Numbered from the stretch's first letter, positions 1-8,186 are shown. The stretch: DNA of 25,478 nt from Synechococcaceae bacterium Bin_79_3 (GCA_009914645.1 VFLB01000167.1:1-25478); one strand, 5' to 3'. The notes: generated by a model not told the origin, from the letters alone. Translations and numbers: made by a program.

Positions 1-414
1 AGTGGTGCAATTCTTGCTGGTGATGTTTTGATAATCCGCTACGAGGGGCCAGTAGGGGGGCCTGGAATGCGAGAAATGCTCTCGCCAACTTCGGCAATTA
101 TCGGCCAAGGCTTAGGTGATCAGGTTGCATTGATAACTGATGGAAGATTTTCCGGTGGTACCTATGGAATGGTGGTGGGCCATGTAGCTCCAGAAGCTGC
201 CGTTGGCGGAACGATTGCATTGGTGCGTGAAGGTGACAGCATCACAGTGGATGCTCATAAATTATTAGTTCAACTAAATGTGGATGAAGCTGAAATTAAC
301 AGTCGCCGAGCTGCTTGGATTCCACCAGTACCCCGCTATCGCACTGGAGTTTTAGGTAAATATGCTCGCCAGGTTGGTTGCAGCAGCAAGGGAGCTGTAA
401 CTGATCAGCCCTGA
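1..414 (+). CDS. ilvD: Dihydroxy-acid dehydratase, C-terminal part (5' end outside window)
   Basis: IlvD is an Fe-S enzyme that dehydrates 2,3-dihydroxy acids to 2-keto acids in the valine/isoleucine/leucine pathway. The frame is open from base 1, so the gene is cut by the window edge; only about 137 C-terminal residues are present. The family signatures are clear: [11 protein letters not shown] (around 49-81) followed by [13 protein letters not shown] (around 130-168), which matches the second IlvD/Edd signature region. The C-terminus [15 protein letters not shown] is typical of the family. The TGA stop lies at 412-414 and overlaps the 3' end of the convergent small gene at 405-803 by 10 bp, leaving no room for a stand-alone terminator. 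The identification is secure. Confidence 0.96.
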   Translation, partial: SGAILAGDVLIIRYEGPVGGPGMREMLSPTSAIIGQGLGDQVALITDGRFSGGTYGMVVGHVAPEAAVGGTIALVREGDSITVDAHKLLVQLNVDEAEINSRRAAWIPPVPRYRTGVLGKYARQVGCSSKGAVTDQP

Positions 415-803
415 ATAAGCAAAGTGCGCAGCCGTCTGCCAAGGGTTTCCAGGTTCATTCCTGCTTCCGGGCGTTCGAGCTGCATGCCGGTATTGGGATC
501 CATCCATACCGGATGGCGTCCAAGCCAAAGCAATGGTTGATCTGAATTGAGAAGCCAGCCAATTTGAATCGAGGGATTTTGAGCTGAACCATAAATTTCA
601 AGTTCAAGATCCTCAGCTTCTTGCCTTAAACCTCTCTTATCACGCGCTTCAAGTCGAACTAACCAACTATCAACCTCAGCTTCCAAAAGAATTGCTCCAT
701 GCAATAGCCCAGGCTTTGAGTGATCAGCACATTGGCTAATTCTCTGGAGCAAGTCGGCTTGTTCCTCTAATTGGTTTGTTGCCGGCAACCAAGCTGGTGC
801 CAT
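405..803 (-). CDS. Conserved picocyanobacterial protein of unknown function (132 aa)
   Basis: I recognise the general sequence type as a small cyanobacterial conserved protein but know no function. It is a soluble 132-residue protein without signal peptide or membrane segment. It is rich in Leu and Glu, with a central stretch of alternating hydrophobic residues ([16 protein letters not shown], then a segment containing LELEIYG and IQIGW) that suggests a beta-sheet core. The C-terminal [12 protein letters not shown] looks like an amphipathic helix. The ATG (801-803) shares one base with the TAA stop of the upstream CIA30-family gene (TAATG), so it is probably translationally coupled as the last gene of the gnd-pgl-CIA30 operon. 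It ends inside the convergent ilvD 3' end. Coding status is well supported by this coupling and by the ordinary composition. Confidence 0.8.
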   Translation of the reverse strand: MAPAWLPATNQLEEQADLLQRISQCADHSKPGLLHGAILLEAEVDSWLVRLEARDKRGLRQEAEDLELEIYGSAQNPSIQIGWLLNSDQPLLWLGRHPVWMDPNTGMQLERPEAGMNLETLGRRLRTLLIQG

Positions 804-1348
804 TAGGGAAGGGCCTCCAGTTTCTGCAAAACAAGCTTTAAAGCCCCTGGTCTAAAGCCTTTGTTTTCGCTGCCGTCCTCAGCAAAACGTGAATGCAAAA
901 TCTGTATCTGCGCAATGCGGCTTGGATCAAACCGCAATGGCAATCCCACTGGATTTGCCCGCAGAGTGGGCTGTAATTCAGAAAAGGGAATACGAACGCG
1001 GGTAATACCAGCCGAATTTGTATCAAAATCGCGAACCCAACGCAAACCACCGGGTAAAAAATTCGCCAATTTGCCGGCTAGATCTGCCGGTGCTATCGCG
1101 ATTTTGTAGCGTCTGCCATCTCCTTCAAGTACAAGCTCTAGGGCTGAGGCAGCACTGAGATTTAAGGGCGGTTGATAACGGGGGGAGCGGCAGCTAACAA
1201 AACCACCACCTTCGGTTACCACAAGAGCTTGCATAACCAAACCTTGGGAATCAATGCTGCAGGATCCACTGCTTCTTCCCCCCATAACAGTGTCATTAAG
1301 GCTGCTCCAGCCAGCAAAACCGTCCCCTGCTGCAATCAGCATCACCAT
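803..1348 (-). CDS. CIA30-family (NDUFAF1-like) protein
   Basis: The protein belongs to the CIA30 family, named for a mitochondrial complex I assembly factor. Bacterial and plastid members are poorly characterised and have a jelly-roll, galactose-binding-like fold. The diagnostic N-terminal motif WSSLNDTVMGGRSSG is present, followed by GGFVSCRS and a C-terminal segment with RIAQIQILHSRF, which is typical. No signal peptide is obvious. The start is uncertain: a GTG at 1367-1369 would add seven residues and overlap pgl by 17 bp. The ATG at 1346-1348, just after the pgl TGA (1353-1355), is preferred. It sits between pgl and the small gene ending at 405, with which it overlaps by one base. Whether it acts on NDH-1 in cyanobacteria is unknown; the link to complex I is by family name only. 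Confidence 0.85.
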   Translation of the reverse strand: MVMLIAAGDGFAGWSSLNDTVMGGRSSGSCSIDSQGLVMQALVVTEGGGFVSCRSPRYQPPLNLSAASALELVLEGDGRRYKIAIAPADLAGKLANFLPGGLRWVRDFDTNSAGITRVRIPFSELQPTLRANPVGLPLRFDPSRIAQIQILHSRFAEDGSENKGFRPGALKLVLQKLEALP

Positions 1349-1352
1349 TAGT

Positions 1353-2066
1353 TCAGGCCAACCCGGCACAGGCCTCAGTATCAGCTAAAACAGCGATGTT
1401 TGCTGCTGTATCAACCAATTTTGCAGGGGTGCGAAGTGGATCTTCTAAAGGATCTAGCAAACGTTGCAGAGCAACTTTTTTGCCCGCTCCTGCCACCAAA
1501 AACATCACTTCACGGGCTGCGCAAAGCACTGGCACAGTGAAAGTAATCCTTGGAATGCCTTTGCCTTCCCCCACCGTTACCCAGCGATCGCGAACCAAAG
1601 TGGCTGCGGTTCCTGGGAATAGTGATGCCGTGTGTCCGTCATCCCCGAGGCCCAATAACACCAAATCAAATACAGGTGGGCTGCTGTTGCATATTCGCTC
1701 GAGACAGCGTTCATAGGCTTCAACGCCTATTTCAAGGCTGCTGGCGTCTGTAGGTACGGCATAAAAAGAAGCTTTTGAACTGTTGGGATTCGCAAGCAAA
1801 CTCGATCGCACCATTCGGGCATTACTAAGGGGATCATCGGAGGCAACCCATCGCTCATCCCCCAGAAAAAAATCGATACGTTCCCAGGCCAGCGATAGCT
1901 GGCCCAAGATTTTGTAGGCGGCTTGCGGAGTGCTGCCGCCAGAGAGGGAAATCTGCACGCGCTCACGCTGTTCAAGCGTGTTGTTAATACAGGATGCAAT
2001 TCGCTCAGCAGCAAGTTGCGCTAGTTCAGTTTGATTGGCAACCCTGCTTAATTGATACACAGACAC
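1353..2066 (-). CDS. pgl: 6-phosphogluconolactonase
   Basis: Pgl hydrolyses 6-phosphogluconolactone to 6-phosphogluconate, the second step of the oxidative pentose phosphate pathway, in the cytosol. Family motifs are present: SLSGGSTP near the N-terminus, FFLGDERWV, and LVLLGLGDDGHTASLFPG, the glucosamine-6-phosphate isomerase/Pgl signature. With the GTG at 2064-2066 the protein is 237 aa and begins MSVYQL, which resembles other cyanobacterial Pgl N-termini. That GTG shares a base with the gnd TAG stop (TAGTG), implying translational coupling. A GTG nine bases earlier (2073-2075) is an alternative. The downstream enzyme gene gnd lies immediately upstream in the operon, so the pathway order is inverted relative to transcription. 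A T7 run lies in the sense strand near 1864-1870. Confidence 0.95.
   Translation of the reverse strand: MSVYQLSRVANQTELAQLAAERIASCINNTLEQRERVQISLSGGSTPQAAYKILGQLSLAWERIDFFLGDERWVASDDPLSNARMVRSSLLANPNSSKASFYAVPTDASSLEIGVEAYERCLERICNSSPPVFDLVLLGLGDDGHTASLFPGTAATLVRDRWVTVGEGKGIPRITFTVPVLCAAREVMFLVAGAGKKVALQRLLDPLEDPLRTPAKLVDTAANIAVLADTEACAGLA
1584..1591. repeat. HIP1 palindrome GCGATCGC (within pgl)
   Basis: An exact copy of the cyanobacterial highly iterated palindrome HIP1. Further exact copies lie at 19784-19791 and 20179-20186, both inside sir. The sequence is directly visible; its role as a methylation or recombination-related element is general knowledge of cyanobacterial genomes, not shown here. 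Confidence 0.8.
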
Positions 2067-3481
2067 TAAAGCCACTCGGTGTGATGAGCCCCATCCTTAT
2101 CAACTCTTTGATAGGTATGGGAACCGAAACAGTCGCGCATTGCTTGCACTAAATTCTGAGGCAAACGGCCACTGCGATAACTATTAATGTAATCAAGGGT
2201 GCTGCTTAGGCAAGGTACCGGGATTCCAGCTTCAGCGGCCCCGGCCACTATTTTAGCTAGGCCAGCCAAACGATTATTTACTTGCTCAGCAAACCATGGA
2301 TCTACAAGTAAGTTGCAGAGTTGAGGGTCTTTATTAAACGCGTTTTGGATGCGTTTCAGCAGTTTTGCGCGAATAATGCAACCCCCTTTCCAAATCTGAG
2401 CAATGGAAGGCATATGCAGGTTGTAGTTGTGCTCCTCTGAGGCAATACGCATAAGTTCCATGCCTTGGGCATAGCTCGCCATACAGGCGAGAACAACGGC
2501 ATCCATTAACGGTGCCATTGAATCCTCGGGGCTACCCATCGAGAAGGGCTTGATGGCCGGTCCCTTGAGAATCGACTCTGCAGCAACCCGTTGGGGCTTG
2601 AGGGAACTCATCACTCGGGCGTTTAATGAGGCGTAAATGGTTGGCACTGGGGCGCCCATTTGCAAGGCGCTCACCACCGTCCATAAACCAGTGCCCTTTT
2701 GGCCGGCTTGGTCCATGATTTTTTCCACCAGATCAGCGCCATCTTCTGGATCTTTGGTGCGAAGACAAACCTCTGTAATTTCAACTAAGTAGGAAGAGAG
2801 CTCTTCAGTGCTGTTCCACTTGCCGAGCACATCTGCCATCTGAGTGCCATTCATGCCGCCAACCCTCTTCATCAAGTCGTAGGCCTCAGCAAGAATTTGC
2901 TCGATTCCGTACTCAATTCCGTTATGGACGGTCTTAACAAAATGACCGGAACCACCAGGGCCGATGTAAGTAACACAGGGGCCATCCTCTACCTGGGCCG
3001 CCATTTTGGTAACGAGGCTTTCGATAGCGTCGTAAGAAGATTTGGTGCCACCAGGCATCATGCTTGGCCCTTCTAGAGCACCTTTAGCCCCCCCAGAAAC
3101 TCCCATTCCGATGTAACCAAAACTCTTGCTTTCCAGATCCGCAACACGCCGTTCTGTATCTGTGTAAAGAGAGTTCCCACCATCGATGAGCAGATCACCC
3201 TCCTCTAGGTAAGGGGAAATGCTGGCGATTGTGTCGTCTATCGGTTGGCCAGCCTTGATCATCATCAAGATCCGCCGGGGACGTTCAAGCTTGTCTACAA
3301 ATTCTTGAAGGGAATAAGCACCGCTGATCTGCTTGCCAGCGCCCCTGCCAGCCAAAAATTCATCGGTTTTTTGAGCTGTGCGGTTGTAAACAACGCTGGA
3401 AAAGCCGTTGCGCTCAGCGTTTAAAACGAGGTTTTCCCCCATTACGCCAAGACCGATCAAGCCAAAGTGCCCTTTACCCAT
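2066..3481 (-). CDS. gnd: 6-phosphogluconate dehydrogenase, decarboxylating
   Basis: Gnd oxidises and decarboxylates 6-phosphogluconate to ribulose 5-phosphate with reduction of NADP+, providing NADPH in the dark. The 471-aa length is standard for the long homodimeric form. The dinucleotide-binding motif GLIGLGVMGENL is at residues 7-18, the GGAKGALEGPSMMPGG segment at about 130-145, and the catalytic HFVKTVHNGIEYG at 180-192; the catalytic lysine falls at K183 and N187 follows, as in characterised enzymes. The C-terminal helical domain is complete to HTEWL. The ATG (3479-3481) opens a group in which gnd, pgl, the CIA30 gene and the small terminal gene overlap or nearly abut. glgC lies 101 bp upstream, separated by a hairpin. 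It is intact. Confidence 0.98.
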   Translation of the reverse strand: MGKGHFGLIGLGVMGENLVLNAERNGFSSVVYNRTAQKTDEFLAGRGAGKQISGAYSLQEFVDKLERPRRILMMIKAGQPIDDTIASISPYLEEGDLLIDGGNSLYTDTERRVADLESKSFGYIGMGVSGGAKGALEGPSMMPGGTKSSYDAIESLVTKMAAQVEDGPCVTYIGPGGSGHFVKTVHNGIEYGIEQILAEAYDLMKRVGGMNGTQMADVLGKWNSTEELSSYLVEITEVCLRTKDPEDGADLVEKIMDQAGQKGTGLWTVVSALQMGAPVPTIYASLNARVMSSLKPQRVAAESILKGPAIKPFSMGSPEDSMAPLMDAVVLACMASYAQGMELMRIASEEHNYNLHMPSIAQIWKGGCIIRAKLLKRIQNAFNKDPQLCNLLVDPWFAEQVNNRLAGLAKIVAGAAEAGIPVPCLSSTLDYINSYRSGRLPQNLVQAMRDCFGSHTYQRVDKDGAHHTEWL

Positions 3482-3550
3482 GGTTAAAACAAAACCAGAC
3501 CGTATCAGTGTGGCAACAAGCGGCTTAAGAGCCTGCTAAGGAAGCCGATC

Positions 3551-3580
3551 TGTTCGGATCCCAAAGCTTTGCTCCGAACA
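3551..3580 (-). terminator. Inverted repeat after glgC, terminator-like
   Basis: A perfect 8-bp inverted repeat, tgttcgga / tccgaaca, has a 14-nt loop and begins two bases after the glgC TAA stop (3583-3585). The loop itself contains the palindrome aaagcttt. No clear T-tract follows on the minus strand, so it is not a textbook intrinsic terminator. It could be a weak terminator or a 3'-end RNA stabiliser separating glgC from gnd. Confidence 0.5.
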
Positions 3581-3582
3581 AA

Positions 3583-4878
3583 TTAGATCGTCATACCATT
3601 GGCAATGGAAGCATTTTTCACAACCACCACGATGCCGTTGCGGATATAAAAACCGTGTTCTGGCCTGTCTGCCTCCTCTACATGGTCTTTATTTACGATC
3701 GTAACGTTGGCGCCAATGCGCACATTTTTATCCAAAATTGCTCTCTTTACGGTTGTACCTTTTCCCACTCCCATAGGAATTCCACCCTTTTCGAGCAACA
3801 GTTCTCGTTCTTCAGCGGATTCAAAATAATCAGAACCCATAACGAGAGTGTCTTGCAAAACAACCTCATTTTCGATGCGCGATCTAACTCCCAAAACACA
3901 ACGGTGGATGCTGCAGGCTTTGAGCAGGGAACCTTCACCAATGATTGATTCGGTTACTTGAGCATCTTGCAATTTAGAAGGCGGCAAATATCTGTGGCGT
4001 GTGTATATAGGAAATTGTTTGTCGTAAAAAGAAAAGGCAGGATCAGGTTGGGCCGTGAGAGCTAAATTAGCCTCATAAAATGCTCGAATAGTACCGATAT
4101 CTTCCCAATAATCATCAAAAAAGTATGATTTTAATTTTAGACCACTCTGCAACGCAGTTGGAATAATCTCCTTGCCAAAATCTGTTGCTTCGGGATTTTC
4201 CGCAAGCAAATTAAATAACACATCCCGTTTAAATACATAAATACCCATCGAAGCTAAGTAAGGTCTACGTGCGGCTTCAGATTCGCTCAAGCCCATGCTT
4301 GCAGTATCCACTCGCATCTCTTTAAGAGCTTCGCCCTTGGGCTTTTCTCTAAACTTACTTATCCAACCTTCTTTATCGGTGTGCATAAGACCAAACCCTT
4401 CAGCCTGCTCCGCATCAACAGGAAGGGCTGCAACTGTAAGATCGGCCCCGCTAAGGCGATGTTCTTCAACGAATAATTTATAATCCATCCGGTAAAGTTG
4501 ATCGCCAGAAAGAATAACTATCTCCTCTACATCCGAATCCTTAAATAACCACTCATACTTGCGAACGGCGTCTGCAGTTCCTTCGAACCAGCTAGGGCTA
4601 TCGGGTGTTTGCTGTGCTGCTAGAACCTCAACAAAGCCCTGGCCGAAACCTGTAGAGAGATTGTAAGTTTGCGAAATATGCCGATTCAATGAAGCGCTAT
4701 TGAACTGGGTAAGAACATAAATTTGCGTGATTCCGCTATTTATGCAATTGCTCACTGGTATATCAATAAGTCGATACTTTCCAGCAAGCGGTACAGCCGG
4801 CTTAGCCCGCATCTTGGTGAGAGGGAACAGCCTGGTGCCGGCTCCGCCTCCAAGAATGATGCCCAAAACTCTTTTCAT
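3583..4878 (-). CDS. glgC: Glucose-1-phosphate adenylyltransferase (ADP-glucose pyrophosphorylase)
   Basis: GlgC makes ADP-glucose from ATP and glucose-1-phosphate, the committed and allosterically controlled step of glycogen synthesis. The 431-aa length matches cyanobacterial subunits. The N-terminal nucleotidyltransferase domain has [12 protein letters not shown] (about 10-21) and [20 protein letters not shown]. Later come the substrate-binding FREKPKGE and the [10 protein letters not shown] segment. The C-terminal left-handed beta-helix region carries [20 protein letters not shown], where cyanobacterial enzymes have activator-binding lysines for 3-phosphoglycerate. The ATG (4876-4878) is preceded by AGGGG at 4883-4887, four bases away, which may be its Shine-Dalgarno site, and by a GC-rich leader hairpin (4903-4919). 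hemA lies 127 bp upstream. Confidence 0.98.
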   Translation of the reverse strand: MKRVLGIILGGGAGTRLFPLTKMRAKPAVPLAGKYRLIDIPVSNCINSGITQIYVLTQFNSASLNRHISQTYNLSTGFGQGFVEVLAAQQTPDSPSWFEGTADAVRKYEWLFKDSDVEEIVILSGDQLYRMDYKLFVEEHRLSGADLTVAALPVDAEQAEGFGLMHTDKEGWISKFREKPKGEALKEMRVDTASMGLSESEAARRPYLASMGIYVFKRDVLFNLLAENPEATDFGKEIIPTALQSGLKLKSYFFDDYWEDIGTIRAFYEANLALTAQPDPAFSFYDKQFPIYTRHRYLPPSKLQDAQVTESIIGEGSLLKACSIHRCVLGVRSRIENEVVLQDTLVMGSDYFESAEERELLLEKGGIPMGVGKGTTVKRAILDKNVRIGANVTIVNKDHVEEADRPEHGFYIRNGIVVVVKNASIANGMTI

Positions 4879-4902
4879 CTAGCCCCTGCAGCCGCGCCAC
4901 TC

Positions 4903-4919
4903 TGGGGGAAGCACCCCCA
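4903..4919 (-). promoter_or_regulatory. GC-rich hairpin in the glgC leader
   Basis: The stem is tggggg/ccccca (six perfect pairs) with a 5-nt loop, ending 24 bases before the glgC ATG on the minus strand. The distal C5 arm could alternatively pair with the G4 of the putative Shine-Dalgarno AGGGG (4883-4887). A translation-control role is inference; the stem itself is directly visible. Confidence 0.4.
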
Positions 4920-4935
4920 ATTCGGCAAGGAATTG

Positions 4936-4965
4936 GCTTAATCGCGCTTGTTTTGTGATTAAAGC
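4936..4965. repeat. Imperfect inverted repeat in the hemA-glgC gap
   Basis: gcttaatc (4936-4943) faces gattaaagc (4957-4965), complementary apart from one bulged base, with a 13-nt spacer. It lies between the hemA stop and the glgC start. It could be a weak 3' hairpin of hemA or an operator for glgC. No T-tract follows it. Function is unknown. Confidence 0.3.
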
Positions 4966-5005
4966 TTCTCGATTGTTGTGGGCCGATTTCTAATAATTCA
5001 GCTTG

Positions 5006-6331
5006 CTAATCGCTGCCTTGATCGCCATCACCCTGGCCAGCAAAGGGCCCAAAGAGCCTTTCGAGGGCTTCCATGGAATGAAGCCTTTGGGCGCGGGGCT
5101 GAGCAGCCCGCAGGGCCGTTGTGGGGCCGTGGAGCACCTTATTGATAATGCCCTTGGTGAGCGCTTCGATCACCTTGCGTTCCCGATCTGAGAGATCGGA
5201 TCCCATTCGGCTTAGAGCTTTTAGCAATTCTTGCTGACGCAATTCCTCCAGGTGGCGACGCATGCGGTTGATGGTGGGAACAGCCTCCAGGCCATCCCAC
5301 CATTCCAAAAACACTTGCCGGTCCTCATCGAGGAGCTGTTCTGCCTGAATGGCTAGTTCCCGTCGAGCCGCTTGGTTGCGATCAACAACCTCCTGCAAAT
5401 CATCTACGTCAAAACATTGAACATTGCGGCTGAGGCTGGTATCTGAACTGATATTGCGGGGCACACCGATATCAATCAACATCAATCTTTGATTCCTTGT
5501 CAAACTATTAATACGTTTGCCATCAATTATTGGCTCCTCACTTCCTGTGCTTGTAAATAATAATGAGCAGGCGCATAATTGTTTATCTAATTGTTCTAAA
5601 CCAAAGCATTCAATGGGTAGTTCAGGGAAATCGCTTGCAAGTGTTTCTGCTTTTGAAACTGTGCGATTCAACAACACAAGCTTTGTTGCGCCCTTGGATT
5701 GCAGATGTTGAATGAGCAACCTAGCCATACGGCCTGCTCCAACAACTGCAATTATTTCATTATTTAGTGATACCAATTCATCTACGCCCTGTTCTTGGCC
5801 AACTTTTAATTGCGCCAATTCAACAGCAGCTGAGCTGATCGAAACAGCCCCAGAACCAAGATTTGTTTCAGTGCGAACCCGCTTGCCAGTGCTAACCGCT
5901 TGATTAAGCAAGCGATTGAGAATGGGGCCAATTGATTGGTGGTCTTGCCCCAATCGATACATTTTTTTAACTTGGCTGAGGATTTGACCCTCCCCAATTA
6001 CCAGGCTATCGAGGCCGGCACTAACCCTTAACAGATGCTGAATTGCCTCCTCGTGGTGTAAGGCAAATAAGTGGGGCTGTAATTCCTGGCCTGGTAAGCC
6101 ACTGTGGCTGGCAAGAAAATTTTGAATTGCCTCAACACCCTCCTCGGGGTTTTTAAGCAGGCTGTAAATCTCTAAACGATTGCAGGTACTGAGTATTGAA
6201 GTTTCCAACACCTGGTCGTGAGCACGCAATTCCCTCAGGGATTGCTCCAAGGAATGCTCAGGAATACTCAACCGTTCTCGGATTTCAACCGGAGCCGTGC
6301 GGTGGCTGAGGCCTACGACGGCAAGATGCAT
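5006..6331 (-). CDS. hemA: Glutamyl-tRNA reductase
   Basis: HemA reduces glutamyl-tRNA(Glu) to glutamate-1-semialdehyde with NADPH, the first committed step of tetrapyrrole synthesis for haem, chlorophyll and bilins. The 441-aa protein has the catalytic cysteine C50 in STCNR, the GHRT-like GLSHRTAPVEIRE start, and the SLVIGEGQILSQVK segment. The Rossmann NADPH site is IAVVGAGRMARLL, and the C-terminal dimerisation helices contain LTKGIINKVLHGPT. It is complete. The ATG (6329-6331) has no evident Shine-Dalgarno site. glpX lies 83 bp upstream on the same strand. Base composition is uneven: lines counted by hand gave about 62% GC near the 3' end (5101-5160) and about 37% in the middle (5461-5580). 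An A7 run occurs in the sense strand at the VKKM codons. Confidence 0.98.
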   Translation of the reverse strand: MHLAVVGLSHRTAPVEIRERLSIPEHSLEQSLRELRAHDQVLETSILSTCNRLEIYSLLKNPEEGVEAIQNFLASHSGLPGQELQPHLFALHHEEAIQHLLRVSAGLDSLVIGEGQILSQVKKMYRLGQDHQSIGPILNRLLNQAVSTGKRVRTETNLGSGAVSISSAAVELAQLKVGQEQGVDELVSLNNEIIAVVGAGRMARLLIQHLQSKGATKLVLLNRTVSKAETLASDFPELPIECFGLEQLDKQLCACSLLFTSTGSEEPIIDGKRINSLTRNQRLMLIDIGVPRNISSDTSLSRNVQCFDVDDLQEVVDRNQAARRELAIQAEQLLDEDRQVFLEWWDGLEAVPTINRMRRHLEELRQQELLKALSRMGSDLSDRERKVIEALTKGIINKVLHGPTTALRAAQPRAQRLHSMEALERLFGPFAGQGDGDQGSD

Positions 6332-6414
6332 GGCTGAAACAAAGGGAATTCATGTGGGAGTGGCAACCAAAATCACCACCCCCAATTACTAGCGGTTCAA
6401 AGTGGAAGCGGAGC

Positions 6415-7419
6415 TCAGTGCAGGGCGATGCTTTTTGCGCCCTCTTTAATATGCACAGTATTTGTAAACCTTGCTGTGTTGTCGAGGGTGCTGATGATCA
6501 GGCTGCTGGTGCGAGTGCAATCTTTTTCAAATTTCACACCATGGAAAAGTAAACCGTCGGTAATGCCGCTGCCTGCAAAAACAACATTTTCACCGGAGGC
6601 CAACTCCTCAGCTTCATAAACCTTATCAACATCGGTAATACCCATTTCGTTAAGGCGGGCAATGTTGCCCTCTTTGGTGTAATCAGCCCATTCAGAAGTT
6701 TGAGCCACTGCAGGGTCGTACACCAATTGACCTTGAAAATGACCGCCAAGGGCTCGCAAAGCCGCCGCAGAGATAACTCCCTCTGGAGCTGCGCCAATGC
6801 CCATCAAGCAATGGGTGCCTGTGCCTGTAAAGCCACAGGCGATGGCTGCTTGCACGTCTCCATCTGAAATTGGCTGTACCCGGGCGCCAGTAGTGCGAAT
6901 TTCAGCGATTAAATCTTTGTGACGTGCGCGGTCCATCACCACGATTACCAGCTCTGTAGGAGCAAGACCAAGGCACTCGCTGAGGATTGCGATGTTTTCT
7001 GTAGCTGATTTGCGAATATCAACCTTGCCCTTGGCGGCAGGGGGTGCAGCCAGTTTCTTCATGTAGAAATCAGGCGCATTAAATAAACCGCCACGATCAG
7101 AGGCGGCGAGAACCGCCATAGAGCCCCTCTGACTATTTGCGCAAAGGTTGGTGCCCTCACATGGGTCTACGGCGAAATCAACGCCCGGGCCTGTGCCAGT
7201 ACCAACCTCTTCGCCGATGTAGAGCATGGGTGCTTCATCCCGCTCCCCCTCTCCAATAACGATTCGCCCTTGCATGTTGATGAGTCCCATGCGCTTGCGC
7301 ATGGCTTCAACTGCAGCAGCGTCCGCCTCATTTTTTAGGCCCATACCTGTGAGTTCAGCGGAAGCGATGGCCGCCTGCTCTACTACTTCAAGAATTTCCT
7401 GGATGAGGGTGCGGTCCAA
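6415..7419 (-). CDS. glpX: Class II fructose-1,6-/sedoheptulose-1,7-bisphosphatase
   Basis: This GlpX-type enzyme dephosphorylates fructose-1,6- and sedoheptulose-1,7-bisphosphate in the Calvin cycle and gluconeogenesis. Motifs visible are [31 protein letters not shown] (metal and phosphate binding) and [20 protein letters not shown] place the start at TTG 7417-7419, giving 334 aa beginning [21 protein letters not shown], which is where cyanobacterial homologues begin. An in-frame ATG at 7507-7509 would add 30 low-complexity residues and make the gene share bases with the divergent rpe start codon, leaving no promoter region. No convincing Shine-Dalgarno precedes the TTG, so the start is inferred from family alignment from memory. 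rpe is the divergent neighbour; hemA is downstream. Confidence 0.95.
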   Translation of the reverse strand: MDRTLIQEILEVVEQAAIASAELTGMGLKNEADAAAVEAMRKRMGLINMQGRIVIGEGERDEAPMLYIGEEVGTGTGPGVDFAVDPCEGTNLCANSQRGSMAVLAASDRGGLFNAPDFYMKKLAAPPAAKGKVDIRKSATENIAILSECLGLAPTELVIVVMDRARHKDLIAEIRTTGARVQPISDGDVQAAIACGFTGTGTHCLMGIGAAPEGVISAAALRALGGHFQGQLVYDPAVAQTSEWADYTKEGNIARLNEMGITDVDKVYEAEELASGENVVFAGSGITDGLLFHGVKFEKDCTRTSSLIISTLDNTARFTNTVHIKEGAKSIALH

Positions 7420-7507
7420 GGGGGCTGCGGCAAAGAACAGTGTGAGTGACTGTATCAGCGCTGCAGGCCGGTGAGCTCCGTACAATTCCGTTATCGACTG
7501 CGTCTCC
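7420..7507. promoter_or_regulatory. Divergent glpX/rpe intergenic region
   Basis: If glpX starts at TTG 7419, 88 bp separate it from rpe. A TACAAT at 7481-7486 on the plus strand, 21 bases before the rpe ATG, is a reasonable -10 element, but no good -35 box sits at 17 bp. On the minus strand TGATACAGT is a possible -10 for glpX. Both calls are weak. The arrangement implies shared control of two Calvin-cycle genes. Confidence 0.3.
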
Positions 7508-8182
7508 ATGCCTAAGAAATCCCTTGTGATCGCCCCATCGATCCTTTCCGCAGACTTTTCAAGACTTGGCGATGACGTGAGGGCAGTGGATCAGGCTGGA
7601 GCCGACTGGATCCATGTGGATGTAATGGACGGCCGTTTTGTACCCAACATCACCATTGGCCCATTGGTGGTTGAGGCACTAAGGCCCGTAACCAGCAAGC
7701 CCCTAGATGTGCATTTAATGATTGTTGAGCCAGAAAAATTTGTTGCAGATTTTGCAAAAGCTGGTGCAGATCATATTTATGTACAGGTAGAGGCTTGCCC
7801 TCACCTGCACAGAAATCTTGGACAAATTCGTGATTTGGGCTGCAAAGCTGGTGCTGTATTGAACCCCGGCACACCTTTAAGCAGCCTTGAATATTGCCTA
7901 GAACTCTGTGATTTGGTTTTAATAATGAGTGTGAATCCCGGTTTTGGTGGTCAAAGTTTCATACCATCCGCAGTAAATAAAGTGCGCGCTCTTAGGCAGA
8001 TGTGTAATGAAAGAGGCCTTGACCCTTGGATTGAAGTTGATGGGGGCATTAAAGCAAATAATGCTTGGCAAGTAATTGAAGCTGGTGCAAATGCCTTGGT
8101 TGCTGGCTCCGCCATTTTTAATACTGATAATTATGCAGAAGCTATTACCAATATTCGCAACAGCCAAGCGCCAAGCAACTGA
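7508..8182 (+). CDS. rpe: Ribulose-phosphate 3-epimerase
   Basis: Rpe interconverts ribulose 5-phosphate and xylulose 5-phosphate in the Calvin cycle and pentose phosphate pathway. It is a 224-aa TIM barrel with all family signatures: [54 protein letters not shown] and EVDGGIK, which contain the metal-binding His/Asp residues. The ATG at 7508-7510 places the conserved APSILS close to the N-terminus, as expected. It is transcribed away from glpX. The 3' third is more AT-rich than the 5' third, and the gene is followed after only 4 bp by the orphan methyltransferase gene, so the two are likely to share a transcript. Confidence 0.97.
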   Translation: MPKKSLVIAPSILSADFSRLGDDVRAVDQAGADWIHVDVMDGRFVPNITIGPLVVEALRPVTSKPLDVHLMIVEPEKFVADFAKAGADHIYVQVEACPHLHRNLGQIRDLGCKAGAVLNPGTPLSSLEYCLELCDLVLIMSVNPGFGGQSFIPSAVNKVRALRQMCNERGLDPWIEVDGGIKANNAWQVIEAGANALVAGSAIFNTDNYAEAITNIRNSQAPSN

Positions 8183-8186
8183 ATAA

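Noticed and set aside
3655..3948. 97-aa open frame on the plus strand within glgC
   Set aside because: It is antisense to a conserved gene, with no family features, ribosome-binding site or neighbouring genes; a frame shadow.
5955..5975. A7 run in hemA and T7 run in pgl as programmed frameshift or slippage sites
   Set aside because: Both genes are open throughout, and no alternative frame of useful length follows either run.
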